A stretch of 64,000 nt of DNA, taken from assembly GCF_041154675.1 (NCBI RefSeq), contig NZ_AP031322.1, positions 372,001-436,000 of the forward strand, written 5' to 3'. The notes under the pieces were generated by a model. That model made no database searches. It saw only the letters and a list, made by a program, of their open reading frames with translations, and had not been told where the DNA came from. Numbering within the stretch: the stretch's first letter is position 1; each line of letters opens with the position of its first letter. This stretch comes from Sulfurisphaera javensis. Lineage in GTDB: Archaea > Thermoproteota > Thermoprotei_A > Sulfolobales > Sulfolobaceae. A program made the translations under genes and the position numbers. Of this stretch, positions 9,084 through 22,443 are shown piece after piece.

Positions 9084-10066
9084 TTATATCCTTATCGTTA
9101 TAGTTTGGAAAATTATAGCTAATATTGCAAATATTAACTCAATTCCCCATAATATTGCAACAACTTGATATTCTTTAAATTTACCCATTTTCATAACAAT
9201 ATGGGTTAATGAGTTTGGTTTTTCATCCCAATAAAGATATCCTTCTGGAGATACTTTACCAAAAGATACTCCTTTAAATTTTGTTCTAGCTTTGAGAATA
9301 AATTCTATAGCATATGGTATATATAAAAAGAATAACGCAGTATACATAAATCCGGCTATTCCTATAGATCCAATAACTGATCCTATGAAATAAGTACCTA
9401 TATTACCCGGAAAAACCTTTGCTGGATATTTATTAAATAGAAGAAAAGCGAGTAAAACGAAAGCTAAAATTAAAGCAAGAATGCCAGCATAAAATGAAGG
9501 ACCATCTGATCTAAGCCCTATATAAGCTAAAGCAGAGGCCATAATTAGCCCCATTCCAGCACCTAAACCATTTAAACCCTCTAGCATGTTAAATGCATTA
9601 GCTGTTATAGTTAAAACAGCTGGTAAAATTAAAATGTAGAAAAATATTCCAAAGTCAACTTCTCCGAAAAATGGGATCGAAATTATAGAGTGTCCAGAAC
9701 TATATAGAATTAAGGGAACTGAAGCGAACACTGGTAGGAAAGCCCTTATTGACTGTCTTAAGCTAAAAATGTCATCTAAAATTCCTAAATAACCTATTAA
9801 CAAGGAAGATAAAAGAACTGATATTATGACTTTTTCTATTGTTTCTGAAGCGTTCGATCTATCTGTGAATATTAAATAGGCAAATGAACCAGAAACAAAA
9901 CCAGCAACTATGCTAATTCCTCCCAGTACTGGAATTTCTGGTTTATCTAATTTATTAATATCTTTACCTACAAAACCCTTAGCTTTTGAGATGTTAATTA
10001 TCCATTTAGTTACTATATAGGTGATCAGATATCCTATAATTGCAGAAATTACTATACTCGCTGGAT

Positions 10067-10070
<4 letters not shown>
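9084..10070 (-). CDS. aglH: Dolichyl-phosphate GlcNAc-1-phosphate transferase (AglH-like)
   Basis: 328 residues, about ten membrane helices, glycosyltransferase family 4 (MraY/WecA/ALG7). Signature residues are D99-D100 (LGILDD), NAFNMLEGLNGLG at 158-170 and FPGNIGT in a later cytosolic loop. The family transfers a sugar-1-phosphate from a UDP-sugar to a polyprenyl phosphate. In Sulfolobus acidocaldarius AglH starts N-glycan assembly on dolichol. It overlaps the GGPP synthase stop by 4 bases. Prenyl chain synthesis and the enzyme using a prenyl carrier are thus in one operon. Confidence 0.85.
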
Positions 10071-12806
<2,736 letters not shown>

Positions 12807-12814
<8 letters not shown>

Positions 12815-13661
12815 CGAACCTCACTGAAAGGTAACCAACAACAGAGCTTTTGTCTCCAGAAGTATCACCAGAGGTTGCATGCTTTAAAATATATGGTTTC
12901 TTATTGAACTTCTTTGCTAATATTAAAACTGTCATTATAGGACCGTAACCACAAGCAGTAACATCTTTTTCCTCAACTACGTTAAAAAGACCTTTATAAT
13001 CTAACTTCTCTATTTTTTCAATAGCCCAGCTATCTTTTTCTAACGTTCTCTCATGTGGTTCATAATGATTAAGATCACTACTAGCTATTACTACTATATC
13101 TTTCTGATTATATTTTTGTATTATTCTATAAATTCCTTCAGCTAAATATTCTGATACTTCTGGAGTTTGCATCATTATAACAATTGGTACAATTTTAAAT
13201 CTAGAATCAAAGAAATACTGCAAAAAAGGAACCTGAACTTCAATAGAATGCTCATACAAATGTGCTTTTTCGTCGATGTCTATCATTTCAGTCTCTTTTA
13301 CTAAATCCATAGCTATTTGTTCATCTATTTCAACTTCTCCCAAAGGGGTCTTCCATTTACCTTTAGGCCAAACAGAAACATAAGAACCTAAACCAGTATG
13401 ATTAGGACCCAAAATTATTACAGTATCTGGAGTACCTTCTGAAACTAAATAATAATAAGCGTGAGCAGCTACTGGTCCACTATACATATAACCAGCATGT
13501 GGGACTATAAAGAAAAGATTATTTCTTCTACCTTTCTGTTCTGGAACTTGAGGAATCTTACCTGGTCCTAATGGGTGTAAAAAACTCCATTCAATTTGTT
13601 TCTTTAACTTATCTTCATCTCCTTCATAAAATGACCCAGCCACCGCAGGTAATCTTATCAT
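12807..13661 (-). CDS. MEMO1-family protein
   Basis: 284 residues of the MEMO family, related in fold to extradiol dioxygenases. H55 ([10 protein letters not shown]), H88 (GPNHTG) and C237 (TACGYG) match the metal-binding trio of human MEMO1. [12 protein letters not shown] and [11 protein letters not shown] are family signatures. The biochemical role in archaea is unsettled; redox or metal (copper, iron) binding has been proposed for the human protein. The start overlaps the rps2 stop as ATGA. Its constant place beside rps2 and lipid genes in Sulfolobales suggests a housekeeping role. Confidence 0.88.
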
Positions 13662-14335
13662 TCCACAAGCCTCGTTTCAAAGTCTTCTACCCTTTGTGGA
13701 ATATCTCCTTCTGGAGGAATCTCCTTTCTCTCTCTAAGAATTTGCCTTGCTAAAATCCAGTAAAGTAATGCTAAAGATTTCCTTCCCTTATTATTTGCCG
13801 GAATTATAAAGTCTACAAATTCAACCTTAGCATCAGTATCTGCAAATGCAACTACTGGTACACCAACGCTAGAAGCTTCCTTAATTGCTTGTAAATCAGT
13901 CCTAGGATCAGTAGCTACAATTACTTCTGGTTCAATATGATTAGGTAATTGTGGATTAGTTAAAATCCCTGGTGGAAATCTACCAACAATAGCTTTTCCT
14001 CTGATAACCTCTGCAAATTTTGATACTGGAGTAAAGGCATAAGGTCTTGATGTTACAGCAATTATATTTTCTGGATTAAAACGAGCTAAGAACTTTGCTG
14101 CAATTCTAAGCCTCTCGTCTATTTTTCTTACATCTAAAACATAAAGTCCTTCTGGTCTAACTCTATACACAAATTTCTCCATATACTTTGTACACGTATG
14201 AGTTCCTATGTGAACTCCAGCAGATAAGTAAGTATCTAAGGGTACTAGTAGTTCTATTACTGCACCTTTTTCTGACTTTTGTAGTTCAGCTTTTTCTTCT
14301 TCACTTAATTGACCTTCTTTTTCTTTTTCAGACAT
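13658..14335 (-). CDS. rps2: Ribosomal protein uS2
   Basis: 225 residues. The N-terminal [17 protein letters not shown], central [19 protein letters not shown] and [14 protein letters not shown] are standard archaeal S2 (SA-type) segments. It is a small-subunit head/body protein. The N-terminus carries an acidic, Glu/Lys-rich extension of about 30 residues. It follows rpo10 by 10 bases and is coupled to the MEMO gene by a 4-base overlap. Confidence 0.95.
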   Translation of the reverse strand: MSEKEKEGQLSEEEKAELQKSEKGAVIELLVPLDTYLSAGVHIGTHTCTKYMEKFVYRVRPEGLYVLDVRKIDERLRIAAKFLARFNPENIIAVTSRPYAFTPVSKFAEVIRGKAIVGRFPPGILTNPQLPNHIEPEVIVATDPRTDLQAIKEASSVGVPVVAFADTDAKVEFVDFIIPANNKGRKSLALLYWILARQILRERKEIPPEGDIPQRVEDFETRLVE

Positions 14336-14345
14336 AAATTACACC

Positions 14346-14546
14346 TCAAATCGGTCTTGTATAATGAACTACCTCTCTTATGATATCTACATGAGATAAA
14401 AGCATTCTCCTACAACAATACCTTTTAACCCCTAAATCATCTAATACTTTACCAGGATCTTCACCTGCAGATACTCTGTTTATAAATGGTTCCCATTTAT
14501 CTCCAATTAAAGCTCCGCAAGTAAAGCATCTAATAGGGATAATCAT
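14346..14546 (-). CDS. rpo10: DNA-directed RNA polymerase subunit Rpo10 (RpoN)
   Basis: 66 residues with the zinc motif C7-x2-C10 and C44-C45 (CFTCG and YCCRR), the CX2C...CC zinc bundle of eukaryotic Rpb10. The protein helps assemble the Rpo3-Rpo11 platform. It lies between rps9 (6 bases) and rps2 (10 bases) in the ribosomal series. Length is normal for crenarchaea. Confidence 0.97.
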   Translation of the reverse strand: MIIPIRCFTCGALIGDKWEPFINRVSAGEDPGKVLDDLGVKRYCCRRMLLSHVDIIREVVHYTRPI

Positions 14547-14552
14547 ACAATT

Positions 14553-14966
14553 TCACCTATAAGCCTTCTGCCTCCATCTTCTAGCACTATATCTCATCCA
14601 TTTCTCTGATTCAGTTTGTCTAGGATCTCCAGCCAACATTGTCCTATCATATACTCTGTAAATTTCTAAAAGCTCTTTACTTCCAGTAAACCTTACTAAT
14701 GCTCTAGCTAATGCCATTCTTGCTGCATCAGCTTGACCCATTACTCCTCCACCATTTACATAAATCTTAGCATCTATAGAAGATGATATTTTATTACCAG
14801 CTAAAAGTAAAGGTTCCATAATTTTCATCCTTACAACTTCCATAGGAATTATCTCCAATGGTATATCATTTATGAAAACCCTACCCTTACCTGGTGTTAA
14901 TATACATTTAGCTCTAGCCATCTTTCTTCTTGCATAAGAAATTATAACCTGGGATTGTTGGCTCAT
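14553..14966 (-). CDS. rps9: Ribosomal protein uS9
   Basis: 137 residues. VNGGGVMGQADAARMALARAL and the C-terminal basic tail RQTESEKWMRYSARRWRQKA (with the final KAYR, the P-site tRNA contact) define S9. It overlaps rpl13 by 4 bases. Archaeal size and sequence are ordinary. Confidence 0.97.
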   Translation of the reverse strand: MSQQSQVIISYARRKMARAKCILTPGKGRVFINDIPLEIIPMEVVRMKIMEPLLLAGNKISSSIDAKIYVNGGGVMGQADAARMALARALVRFTGSKELLEIYRVYDRTMLAGDPRQTESEKWMRYSARRWRQKAYR

Positions 14967-15403
14967 TGAGCGAAACCTCCTAATAATTTCGATAATTCAC
15001 CAACAGTTATATATTTACCTTTCAATCTTTTTACATCAGCATCTTCAAATCTTATCATTTGCTTATCTTTATATTCATTAGGTACTCCAATGTAAACAAT
15101 TAAATTCTTTAACATCATTTTACCAGACTTATTTTTTGGTAACATACCTCTAACAGTTCTTTTCACAATATTAATTGGATTTCTCGGCCTCTTTATTGTA
15201 TTTTTCTCTGGATTTTGGAATTTTCTAACAGTAAAGATTAAACTATAACCTTGAACAACTCTAGCTCTAGGACCACTAATAACAGCTTTTTCAGCGTTAA
15301 CAACAACAACTTTCTTACCTTGAATTAACAGCTTAGCAATATGAGTAGCCATTCTTCCTAAAATCTCATTTTCAGCGTTAACAACTACTATCTGTTCACT
15401 CAT
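14963..15403 (-). CDS. rpl13: Ribosomal protein uL13
   Basis: 146 residues with the L13 segments [32 protein letters not shown] and [12 protein letters not shown]. It is an early-assembly large-subunit protein. It overlaps rpl18e and rps9 by 4 bases each, consistent with coupled translation. Confidence 0.97.
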   Translation of the reverse strand: MSEQIVVVNAENEILGRMATHIAKLLIQGKKVVVVNAEKAVISGPRARVVQGYSLIFTVRKFQNPEKNTIKRPRNPINIVKRTVRGMLPKNKSGKMMLKNLIVYIGVPNEYKDKQMIRFEDADVKRLKGKYITVGELSKLLGGFAQ

Positions 15404-15756
15404 TGCTTCATCAACCTCACATTCTTAAAGTCTTTTATTTCTTCAACAGCTTTATATAAACTCATTACTTTACCACCGCTTTTCTCTATTTTCTCTTTAG
15501 CCGATTTTGAAAAAGATAAAGCCACAACTGTAACAGGGTGATCTAAATTACCTATTCCTAAAACTTTACCAGGAACAATAACGATATCATTAGACTTGGT
15601 ATATTTGTTTATCTTATAAATGTTAATATATGCACGTTTTCTGCTTGGTTTCTGTAATTCCTCGGCTACTTTTTGCCACAATGGTTTTTCTTGTTTATCT
15701 AACAAATCTATGAGTTTTCTAATCATTATATTAGTGCTTCCAGTTCTGGCGACCAT
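15400..15756 (-). CDS. rpl18e: Ribosomal protein eL18
   Basis: 118 residues. The series [38 protein letters not shown] and [20 protein letters not shown] is the archaeal L18e family, related to L15. It lies one base after rpo3 ends and overlaps rpl13. Confidence 0.95.
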   Translation of the reverse strand: MVARTGSTNIMIRKLIDLLDKQEKPLWQKVAEELQKPSRKRAYINIYKINKYTKSNDIVIVPGKVLGIGNLDHPVTVVALSFSKSAKEKIEKSGGKVMSLYKAVEEIKDFKNVRLMKQ

Positions 15757-15757
15757 G

Positions 15758-16552
15758 TCACAATCCCTCTGCTAGCTTTTTTAATTGATCAAGTTTACGT
15801 AATAAACTTTTCCCAGCCTCTATTAAAATTCTCTCTGGCCTTAAACTTCCTACAGATTCAATTTCTAAAATATATTTATTATCAACTGACGAAAGGAAAA
15901 TATTATTTTCACAGTACTTTAAGCATTCCTCACAAAGTGTACAAGCAAGCTCATTTTTGACTATAAGTTGATTATTTTCTATAGCAAAAACACCTTCAGG
16001 ACAAACTTCAGCAGCTTTTTCGCAATTTCCTTTTACTTCAACATGAGGATAATATCTTACTATAGAAATAGAAACTGGACTAAACTTTATATGCTCTTTA
16101 CCATATCCTAAACGTAATCTAGCTTCTAAAGTAACTTTCTGTTTAGGCCCTAATAATACAATTGGAATGTTACCAGAAATAGGAGTTATAGCCGGATCAT
16201 CAGACTTTAAATCTTTAGAATATATCATTAAAGTCTCTCCTTCTCCAGTACCTACATCTAAATAAACTCTCGCATAACATCCTTCACAATTTTCTTTACA
16301 TTCTACACATTCCTCTGGTGGTCTATAATGGTCTATTGCTTCTTCAGAAGAAAAAGGTATCATAGCCAGTCTATGAGCTAATATTTCATCATAAAGAGGG
16401 CTATTATTCTCTATAAAGTATACTTCATCCACAGCCATAACTGGAACATATAAAATTGTTGATCTTCTTATTGAGTTAACTAATTCTAATGGATAACCCT
16501 CAACTACTAATTTAAGGGAATTTTTGTCTTTACTAAGTAAAGAAATAGGCAT
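15758..16552 (-). CDS. rpo3: DNA-directed RNA polymerase subunit Rpo3 (RpoD) with ferredoxin-like domain
   Basis: 264 residues, homologous to Rpb3/alpha. Residues about 170-220 form an inserted ferredoxin-like domain with C177, C184 and C204-x2-C207-x2-C210-x3-C214. In Sulfolobus solfataricus Rpo3 this domain binds an Fe-S cluster and carries a disulfide. A separate quartet C82-x2-C85-x3-C89-x2-C92 lies in the N-terminal half. Rpo3 pairs with Rpo11 to nucleate polymerase assembly. The gene sits in the S13-S4-S11-Rpo3 block. Confidence 0.95.
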   Translation of the reverse strand: MPISLLSKDKNSLKLVVEGYPLELVNSIRRSTILYVPVMAVDEVYFIENNSPLYDEILAHRLAMIPFSSEEAIDHYRPPEECVECKENCEGCYARVYLDVGTGEGETLMIYSKDLKSDDPAITPISGNIPIVLLGPKQKVTLEARLRLGYGKEHIKFSPVSISIVRYYPHVEVKGNCEKAAEVCPEGVFAIENNQLIVKNELACTLCEECLKYCENNIFLSSVDNKYILEIESVGSLRPERILIEAGKSLLRKLDQLKKLAEGL

Positions 16553-16558
16553 AGTACG

Positions 16559-16957
16559 TCAGACTCTTCTCCCTCTCCTGCCTCCAGGCCTTCTTATACT
16601 ATCATGAGGAATTGGTGTTACGTCTTCAATTCTTCCTATTATAAACCCTGCTCTTGCTAAAGCTCTAATTGCTGGTTGTGCGCCAGGACCAGGAGTTTTT
16701 GAACCATAACCACCTTGAGCTCTTACTTTTATGTGTATAGCTGAAATACCTTTATCAAAGGCTTCTGTTGCTGCTTTATTAGCTGCTAACATAGCAGCAT
16801 AAGGTGAAGGTTTCTCTCTATCAGCTTTTACTACCATCCCACCAGAGGCTCTAGAGATAATCTCAGCACCAGTTATATCTGTTATTGTAATTAATGTATT
16901 ATTTTGAGATGCATATACTCTTGCTATTCCCCACCTAATTTCACGCCTGCTGGACAT
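16559..16957 (-). CDS. rps11: Ribosomal protein uS11
   Basis: S11 is clear from [40 protein letters not shown] and the C-terminal GGRRGRRV. The longest open frame begins with a GTG at 16966, but that codon lies inside a ribosome-binding site (GGTGAGG) placed correctly before the ATG at 16957. I therefore start at 16957 ([10 protein letters not shown]), giving 132 residues. The start overlaps the end of rps4 by 17 bases. Confidence 0.95.
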   Translation of the reverse strand: MSSRREIRWGIARVYASQNNTLITITDITGAEIISRASGGMVVKADREKPSPYAAMLAANKAATEAFDKGISAIHIKVRAQGGYGSKTPGPGAQPAIRALARAGFIIGRIEDVTPIPHDSIRRPGGRRGRRV

Positions 16958-17474
16958 TTTCCTCACCTTGTTGAGTTGGAGGATGTTGTTTGAATGGAGA
17001 GGTTGGATAGAAGTCTATTAAATCTTCCTCTCCTCTCATTACGATATATCCCGGAGAAGTAACCCTCTTTCCACCAACTGCTATATGCCCATGAACTATA
17101 AGTTGTCTTGCTTGATAGATTGTCCTTGCTAGTCCTTTCTTATATACTATAGTTTGAAGCCTTCTTTCGAGATAGTTTTCCTCAGTTAGACCTAATACGT
17201 CATCTAATGTTGCATTATCTTTTTCTATAATACCCATCCTATATAATTTTTGTATTAATTGTTTTTCTCTAGTAGCTCTTTCTGCTGGTGGTAATGCTAG
17301 CAAAGATCTAGCTTGATGCCTAAAGTTTCTAATTATTGTTTGTGCTAACCACAGTTCTCTTTTGTTTCTTAAACCATATTTACCTACTAAAACTTGTTCT
17401 TTTTCTAAGTTTACTCTAATCCAAGGATGACCAGGGCCTTCCCATTTTCTTCTGCTTTTCTTCGGATCACCCAT
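16941..17474 (-). CDS. rps4: Ribosomal protein uS4
   Basis: 177 residues. [40 protein letters not shown] and [20 protein letters not shown] (the S4 RNA-binding domain) identify it. A short Gln/Pro-rich tail ends the protein. It is a primary 16S-binding assembly protein. It follows rps13 by 5 bases. Confidence 0.97.
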   Translation of the reverse strand: MGDPKKSRRKWEGPGHPWIRVNLEKEQVLVGKYGLRNKRELWLAQTIIRNFRHQARSLLALPPAERATREKQLIQKLYRMGIIEKDNATLDDVLGLTEENYLERRLQTIVYKKGLARTIYQARQLIVHGHIAVGGKRVTSPGYIVMRGEEDLIDFYPTSPFKQHPPTQQGEENVQQA

Positions 17475-17479
17475 TCATA

Positions 17480-18001
17480 TCACCCTTGTTTCTTTTCACC
17501 ACCAGAGGAAGAAGCCTGAGCTTTCTGCTGTTGTGCAGCAGGTTGAGCGGCTTTTGATCTTCTTACTCCGACTGTGGTACCAGTTCTGCCAGTTGTTCTT
17601 GTTCTTTGACCTCTAACTTTTAAGCCTAATGAGTGCCTAACTCCTCTCCAACTTTTGATTTTCTTTTCTCTCTCTATATCATTTCTAACATAGAAAATAA
17701 GGTCTGAAGTAACTAAATGTAAATCAATTCCATTTTCATAATCCTTTCTTCTATTATACATCCAATACGGGACATCTGGAATTTTCTTCTCTGTTAAATA
17801 ATTTTCAATTTTCTTTATATCCTCATCACTTAATTCTCCTAATCTTCTATCCTTATCTAATCCAAGCTTAAAAATGATTGCCCTTGCCGTGTTATACCCT
17901 ATGCCTTTAACCATTGCTAAAGCATAAGGGACTTTCATAGTACCATCTACGTCTTGGCCAAAAAGCCTAACTATGTATTTAAACTGCTGTTGCTGAGACA
18001 T
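17480..18001 (-). CDS. rps13: Ribosomal protein uS13
   Basis: 173 residues. [20 protein letters not shown], the helix-two-turn-helix segment and [20 protein letters not shown] are typical of S13, which contacts the P-site tRNA and intersubunit bridges. The C-terminus adds about 25 residues rich in Gln, Ala and Ser beyond the conserved core; this tail is probably disordered. It is the first gene of the ribosomal series, 26 bases after the PurM-like gene ends. Confidence 0.97.
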   Translation of the reverse strand: MSQQQQFKYIVRLFGQDVDGTMKVPYALAMVKGIGYNTARAIIFKLGLDKDRRLGELSDEDIKKIENYLTEKKIPDVPYWMYNRRKDYENGIDLHLVTSDLIFYVRNDIEREKKIKSWRGVRHSLGLKVRGQRTRTTGRTGTTVGVRRSKAAQPAAQQQKAQASSSGGEKKQG

Positions 18002-18027
18002 TAAATATCAACTGATACACCTAATAT

Positions 18028-19296
<1,269 letters not shown>

Positions 19297-19322
19297 ATAT
19301 TTCCCTTATACTATTATAGCTT

Positions 19323-19727
19323 ATGAAAATAATTACAAAGGAATTTACAGTTAAGACGAGAAGTAGATTCGACAGTATAGACATTACTGAACAAGTGAGT
19401 GAAGCTATAAAGGGAATTAATAATGGTATTGCTTATGTTATTGTAAAACACACTACTTGTGCAGTTATTATTAATGAGGCCGAAAGCGGGTTAATGAAGG
19501 ATTACTTAAGCTGGGCTAAAAAATTAGTTCCACCAGAAGGAGAGTTTGAACATAATATAATAGATAATAATGGGCATGCACATATCATTTCTTCAATTAT
19601 TGGTAATTCTAGAATAGTTCCTATTATAGAAGGGAAATTAGATTTAGGAACTTGGCAAAGAATCATTTTGTTAGAATTTGATGGACCCAGAACAAGGACA
19701 GTATTAGTTAAGAGTATGGGAGAATAA
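19323..19727 (+). CDS. YjbQ/UPF0047 family protein
   Basis: 134 residues. HTTCAVIINEAESGLMKDYL, NNGHAHIISSIIGNSRIVPI and LGTWQRIILLEFDGPRTRTV are the three conserved blocks, with a His/Glu-rich putative metal site. The bacterial relative can perform a weak thiamine-phosphate synthase reaction, but the true role is not settled. A thiamine-binding-type protein is also in this window at 53662, too distant to link. It is divergent from the PurM-like gene with 26 bases between starts. Confidence 0.85.
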   Translation: MKIITKEFTVKTRSRFDSIDITEQVSEAIKGINNGIAYVIVKHTTCAVIINEAESGLMKDYLSWAKKLVPPEGEFEHNIIDNNGHAHIISSIIGNSRIVPIIEGKLDLGTWQRIILLEFDGPRTRTVLVKSMGE

Positions 19728-19769
19728 TAGCTTTTTTACCACTTTTTTATTAATTATCTCTGATATTCC

Positions 19770-20087
19770 ATGCCTCCTGGGTTTTTCTCTATATTTGATA
19801 AAATTCAATATTGTTACACTTCCGAGTGCATAGAAAAGGTAGTTAATGAATATCTTTATTCGTTAATTAAAGAAAGAGAAAATTCTACAGAAATGAGGTT
19901 ATTCGATGATGAAGATTCAATAACTGAAAAAGAGTTCTTTAACTATTACAAATTTAGTGAAACTTTAGTAGAAAAAGCGATAGAAAATGATATAGATTTG
20001 TCTGTAGTTATAAATGACTTAGAAGGAAAACTTGGTAAGACTCATCCAATTGTAGTTCTTTTGAAGCAGTTTCTAATTGAGGAATAG
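19770..20087 (+). CDS. Small acidic protein of unknown function (105 aa)
   Basis: Not recognised. The protein is acidic, mostly helical in appearance, with two cysteines close together near the start (C15 and C20). Glu and Asp are common from residue 35 onward. It lies 42 bases after YjbQ and 30 bases before TyrRS on the same strand, so a loose operon is possible. No motif suggests a function. Confidence 0.65.
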   Translation: MPPGFFSIFDKIQYCYTSECIEKVVNEYLYSLIKERENSTEMRLFDDEDSITEKEFFNYYKFSETLVEKAIENDIDLSVVINDLEGKLGKTHPIVVLLKQFLIEE

Positions 20088-20117
20088 AATTTTTTACTAC
20101 CTCTACTTTTCTTTAGT

Positions 20118-21212
20118 TTGGGGATACTTACTTTGAATGTAGAAGAGAAGATTAAAATTATATCGAGAAATACAGCAGAAATTGTAACAATAGAAGAGCT
20201 TAGGAAAAAACTAGAGGAAAATCAAAAATTAAAAGGATACATTGGATTTGAACCTAGTGGACTATTCCATATAGGTTGGCTAATATGGGCTCAGAAGCTT
20301 AAGGATTTAATAGAAGCTGGAATAGACATGTCAGTTTTAGTGGCAACATGGCATGCTTGGATAAATGATAAACTTGGAGGTAATTTAGACAAGATTAAAT
20401 TAGCTGGTCAGTACGCATTAGAAGTCTTAAGTGCCTTTGGAGTAGATATGTCAAAAATTAAAGTAGTTTACGCTGAAGATTTAGTAAAAGACAGTAATTA
20501 TTGGGCTTTAGTAATCAGAATAGCTAAGAATACAAGTCTAGCAAGAATGAAGAGAGCTTTAACTATTATGGGAAGAAAAGCAGAAGAAGCAGAATTAGAC
20601 ACCTCTAAACTTATTTATCCGGCAATGCAAGTTGCTGATATTTTATATCAAGACCTTGATATAGCTTTAGGTGGTACTGATCAAAGAAAAGCCCACATGT
20701 TGGCTAGAGATGTAGCTGACAAACTAAATAAGAAGAAAGTAATTGCAATACACACTCCATTATTAATAGGCTTACAAGGAGGACAAAGAATGGAAGGAGT
20801 TGAGGAAGATGATTATTTGGCCAACGTAAAGATGAGTAAATCAAAACCAGAAACAGCAATATTTGTTCATGATTCCCCAGAGGTAGTAGAAGCTAAACTG
20901 AAAAGCGCCTATTGTCCTAAAGGAGTAATAGTAGATAATCCAGTACTTCAGATTAACAAATATCTTATCTTCTCAAGAGACGGTGCTACATTAAAAGTTG
21001 AAAGGGATATTAAATACGGCGGAGACATAGAATTTAAATCGTATGAAGAATTAGAAAAAGTTTATTCAGAAGGGAAACTACATCCATTAGACTTAAAGCT
21101 TGCGACAGCGAGAAAATTAAATGAAATACTAGACCCAATTAGGAAAAAATTAGAATCAAAATCCGAGTTCACACTTCTCATAGAAGAACTTGAAAAAGGG
21201 ATAACAAGGTGA
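20118..21212 (+). CDS. tyrS: Tyrosyl-tRNA synthetase
   Basis: Up to 364 residues, class I synthetase. The HIGH motif is HIGW in FEPSGLFHIGWLIWA and the KMSKS motif is intact (VKMSKSKPETAIF). QVADILYQDLDIALGGTDQR is the tyrosine pocket typical of archaeal TyrRS. The longest frame starts at a TTG (20118). A second TTG at 20133 (then NVEEKIKIISRN) has a GGGGAT element in ribosome-binding position and better matches relatives, so the true start may be 20133. dnaG follows 4 bases later. Confidence 0.92.
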   Translation: MGILTLNVEEKIKIISRNTAEIVTIEELRKKLEENQKLKGYIGFEPSGLFHIGWLIWAQKLKDLIEAGIDMSVLVATWHAWINDKLGGNLDKIKLAGQYALEVLSAFGVDMSKIKVVYAEDLVKDSNYWALVIRIAKNTSLARMKRALTIMGRKAEEAELDTSKLIYPAMQVADILYQDLDIALGGTDQRKAHMLARDVADKLNKKKVIAIHTPLLIGLQGGQRMEGVEEDDYLANVKMSKSKPETAIFVHDSPEVVEAKLKSAYCPKGVIVDNPVLQINKYLIFSRDGATLKVERDIKYGGDIEFKSYEELEKVYSEGKLHPLDLKLATARKLNEILDPIRKKLESKSEFTLLIEELEKGITR

Positions 21213-21216
21213 AAAA

Positions 21217-22443
21217 ATGAAATACAATATAGTACTCAAATTTGAGGTAGAAGGTATCGTAGATAAACCAGACGTGATTGGAGCAATATTCGGCCAAACC
21301 GAAAACTTGTTTGGAGAAGAATTTGATTTAAGAGAATTGCAAGATAAAGGAAGATTAGGAAGAATCTATGTTAACATTAATACAAGTAAAAATAAAACTG
21401 AAGGAGAAATAATAATACCATCTAATCTTGATCGAATAGAAACAGCATTAATAGCTGCTATGGTTGAGAACGTTGATAAGGTTGGTCCTTATAATGCTAA
21501 GTTTAAACTAGTTGAAATACAAGATATAAGAGAAGAGAAAATAAAGAAAATCATTGATAGAGCAAAGGAAATATTAGGAACTTGGACTAAAGAAAAGACT
21601 CTAGATATTAAAGAGGTAATTTATGAAATTTCTTCTGCGGTAAAAGCTGGTGAACTGATAGAATATGGACCCGATAGATTGCCTGCAGGGCCAGACGTCG
21701 ATAAAGATCCAGAATTAATCATTGTAGAAGGTAGAGCAGATGTAATAAACTTACTAAGATATGGTTATAAAAATGTAATTGCTATTGAAGGGGCTACCGG
21801 AAAAATACCACAAACTATAATTGATTTAGCTAAACAGAAAAAGACTGTAATAGCATTTCTTGATGGAGATCACGGAGGAGATTTAATCCTTAAGGAATTA
21901 CTTGCAAATAACGTGAAAATTGATTATGTTGCTAGAGCACCAACTGGAAAAGAAGTAGAAGAATTAACTGGAAAAGAAATTAACAAATCCCTTGCTAACA
22001 TGATGACAGTAGCTCAATTTCTGAAGAAACAACAAGAAGCCCAACAAGCATTAAAAGAGGCTTTAGCCCCAGAAAGTCAACCACCAGTAGTAGTTACTAA
22101 GCCAGCAGTAGAAGAAGAAGTGAAAGAAATAACAATTAAAATACCTCAAAACATTATTGAAGAAATTAAGAAATTACCAGGAACATTAGAAGGAATAATG
22201 TTTGATGATAATTGGAATCCAGTTGAGAGAATTCAAGTAAGAGATATAGTACAAAGACTAGAAAATTTAGGAGAGAATCATAATATTAGTTATATAATAT
22301 TTGATGGAGTCATTACACAGAGACTATTAGATTTAGCTTCGGCAAAGAATATTAAGGCTTTAGTAGGTGCTAGAATAGGTGGAATATCAAAAAGACCTAA
22401 AAATGTTGAAATATTAACAATAACTGACTTACTTACTTCTTAA
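21217..22443 (+). CDS. dnaG: Archaeal DnaG-like protein (Toprim; exosome-associated primase homologue)
   Basis: 408 residues. The Toprim domain is plain: IIVEGRADV (about 171-179) and FLDGDHGGD (about 215-223). The first 70 residues form the archaeal DnaG N-terminal domain. In Sulfolobus the protein is a stable exosome subunit that favours poly(A)-rich RNA and also shows primase activity in vitro. A Pro/Glu-rich linker lies near residues 285-305. The end overlaps the convergent DNA polymerase gene by 11 bases. Confidence 0.93.
   Translation: MKYNIVLKFEVEGIVDKPDVIGAIFGQTENLFGEEFDLRELQDKGRLGRIYVNINTSKNKTEGEIIIPSNLDRIETALIAAMVENVDKVGPYNAKFKLVEIQDIREEKIKKIIDRAKEILGTWTKEKTLDIKEVIYEISSAVKAGELIEYGPDRLPAGPDVDKDPELIIVEGRADVINLLRYGYKNVIAIEGATGKIPQTIIDLAKQKKTVIAFLDGDHGGDLILKELLANNVKIDYVARAPTGKEVEELTGKEINKSLANMMTVAQFLKKQQEAQQALKEALAPESQPPVVVTKPAVEEEVKEITIKIPQNIIEEIKKLPGTLEGIMFDDNWNPVERIQVRDIVQRLENLGENHNISYIIFDGVITQRLLDLASAKNIKALVGARIGGISKRPKNVEILTITDLLTS

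Noticed and set aside
16958-16966. Upstream GTG start for rps11 (adding three residues)
   Set aside because: The GTG is part of a GGTGAGG ribosome-binding site that serves the ATG at 16957, and the shorter product matches S11 better.
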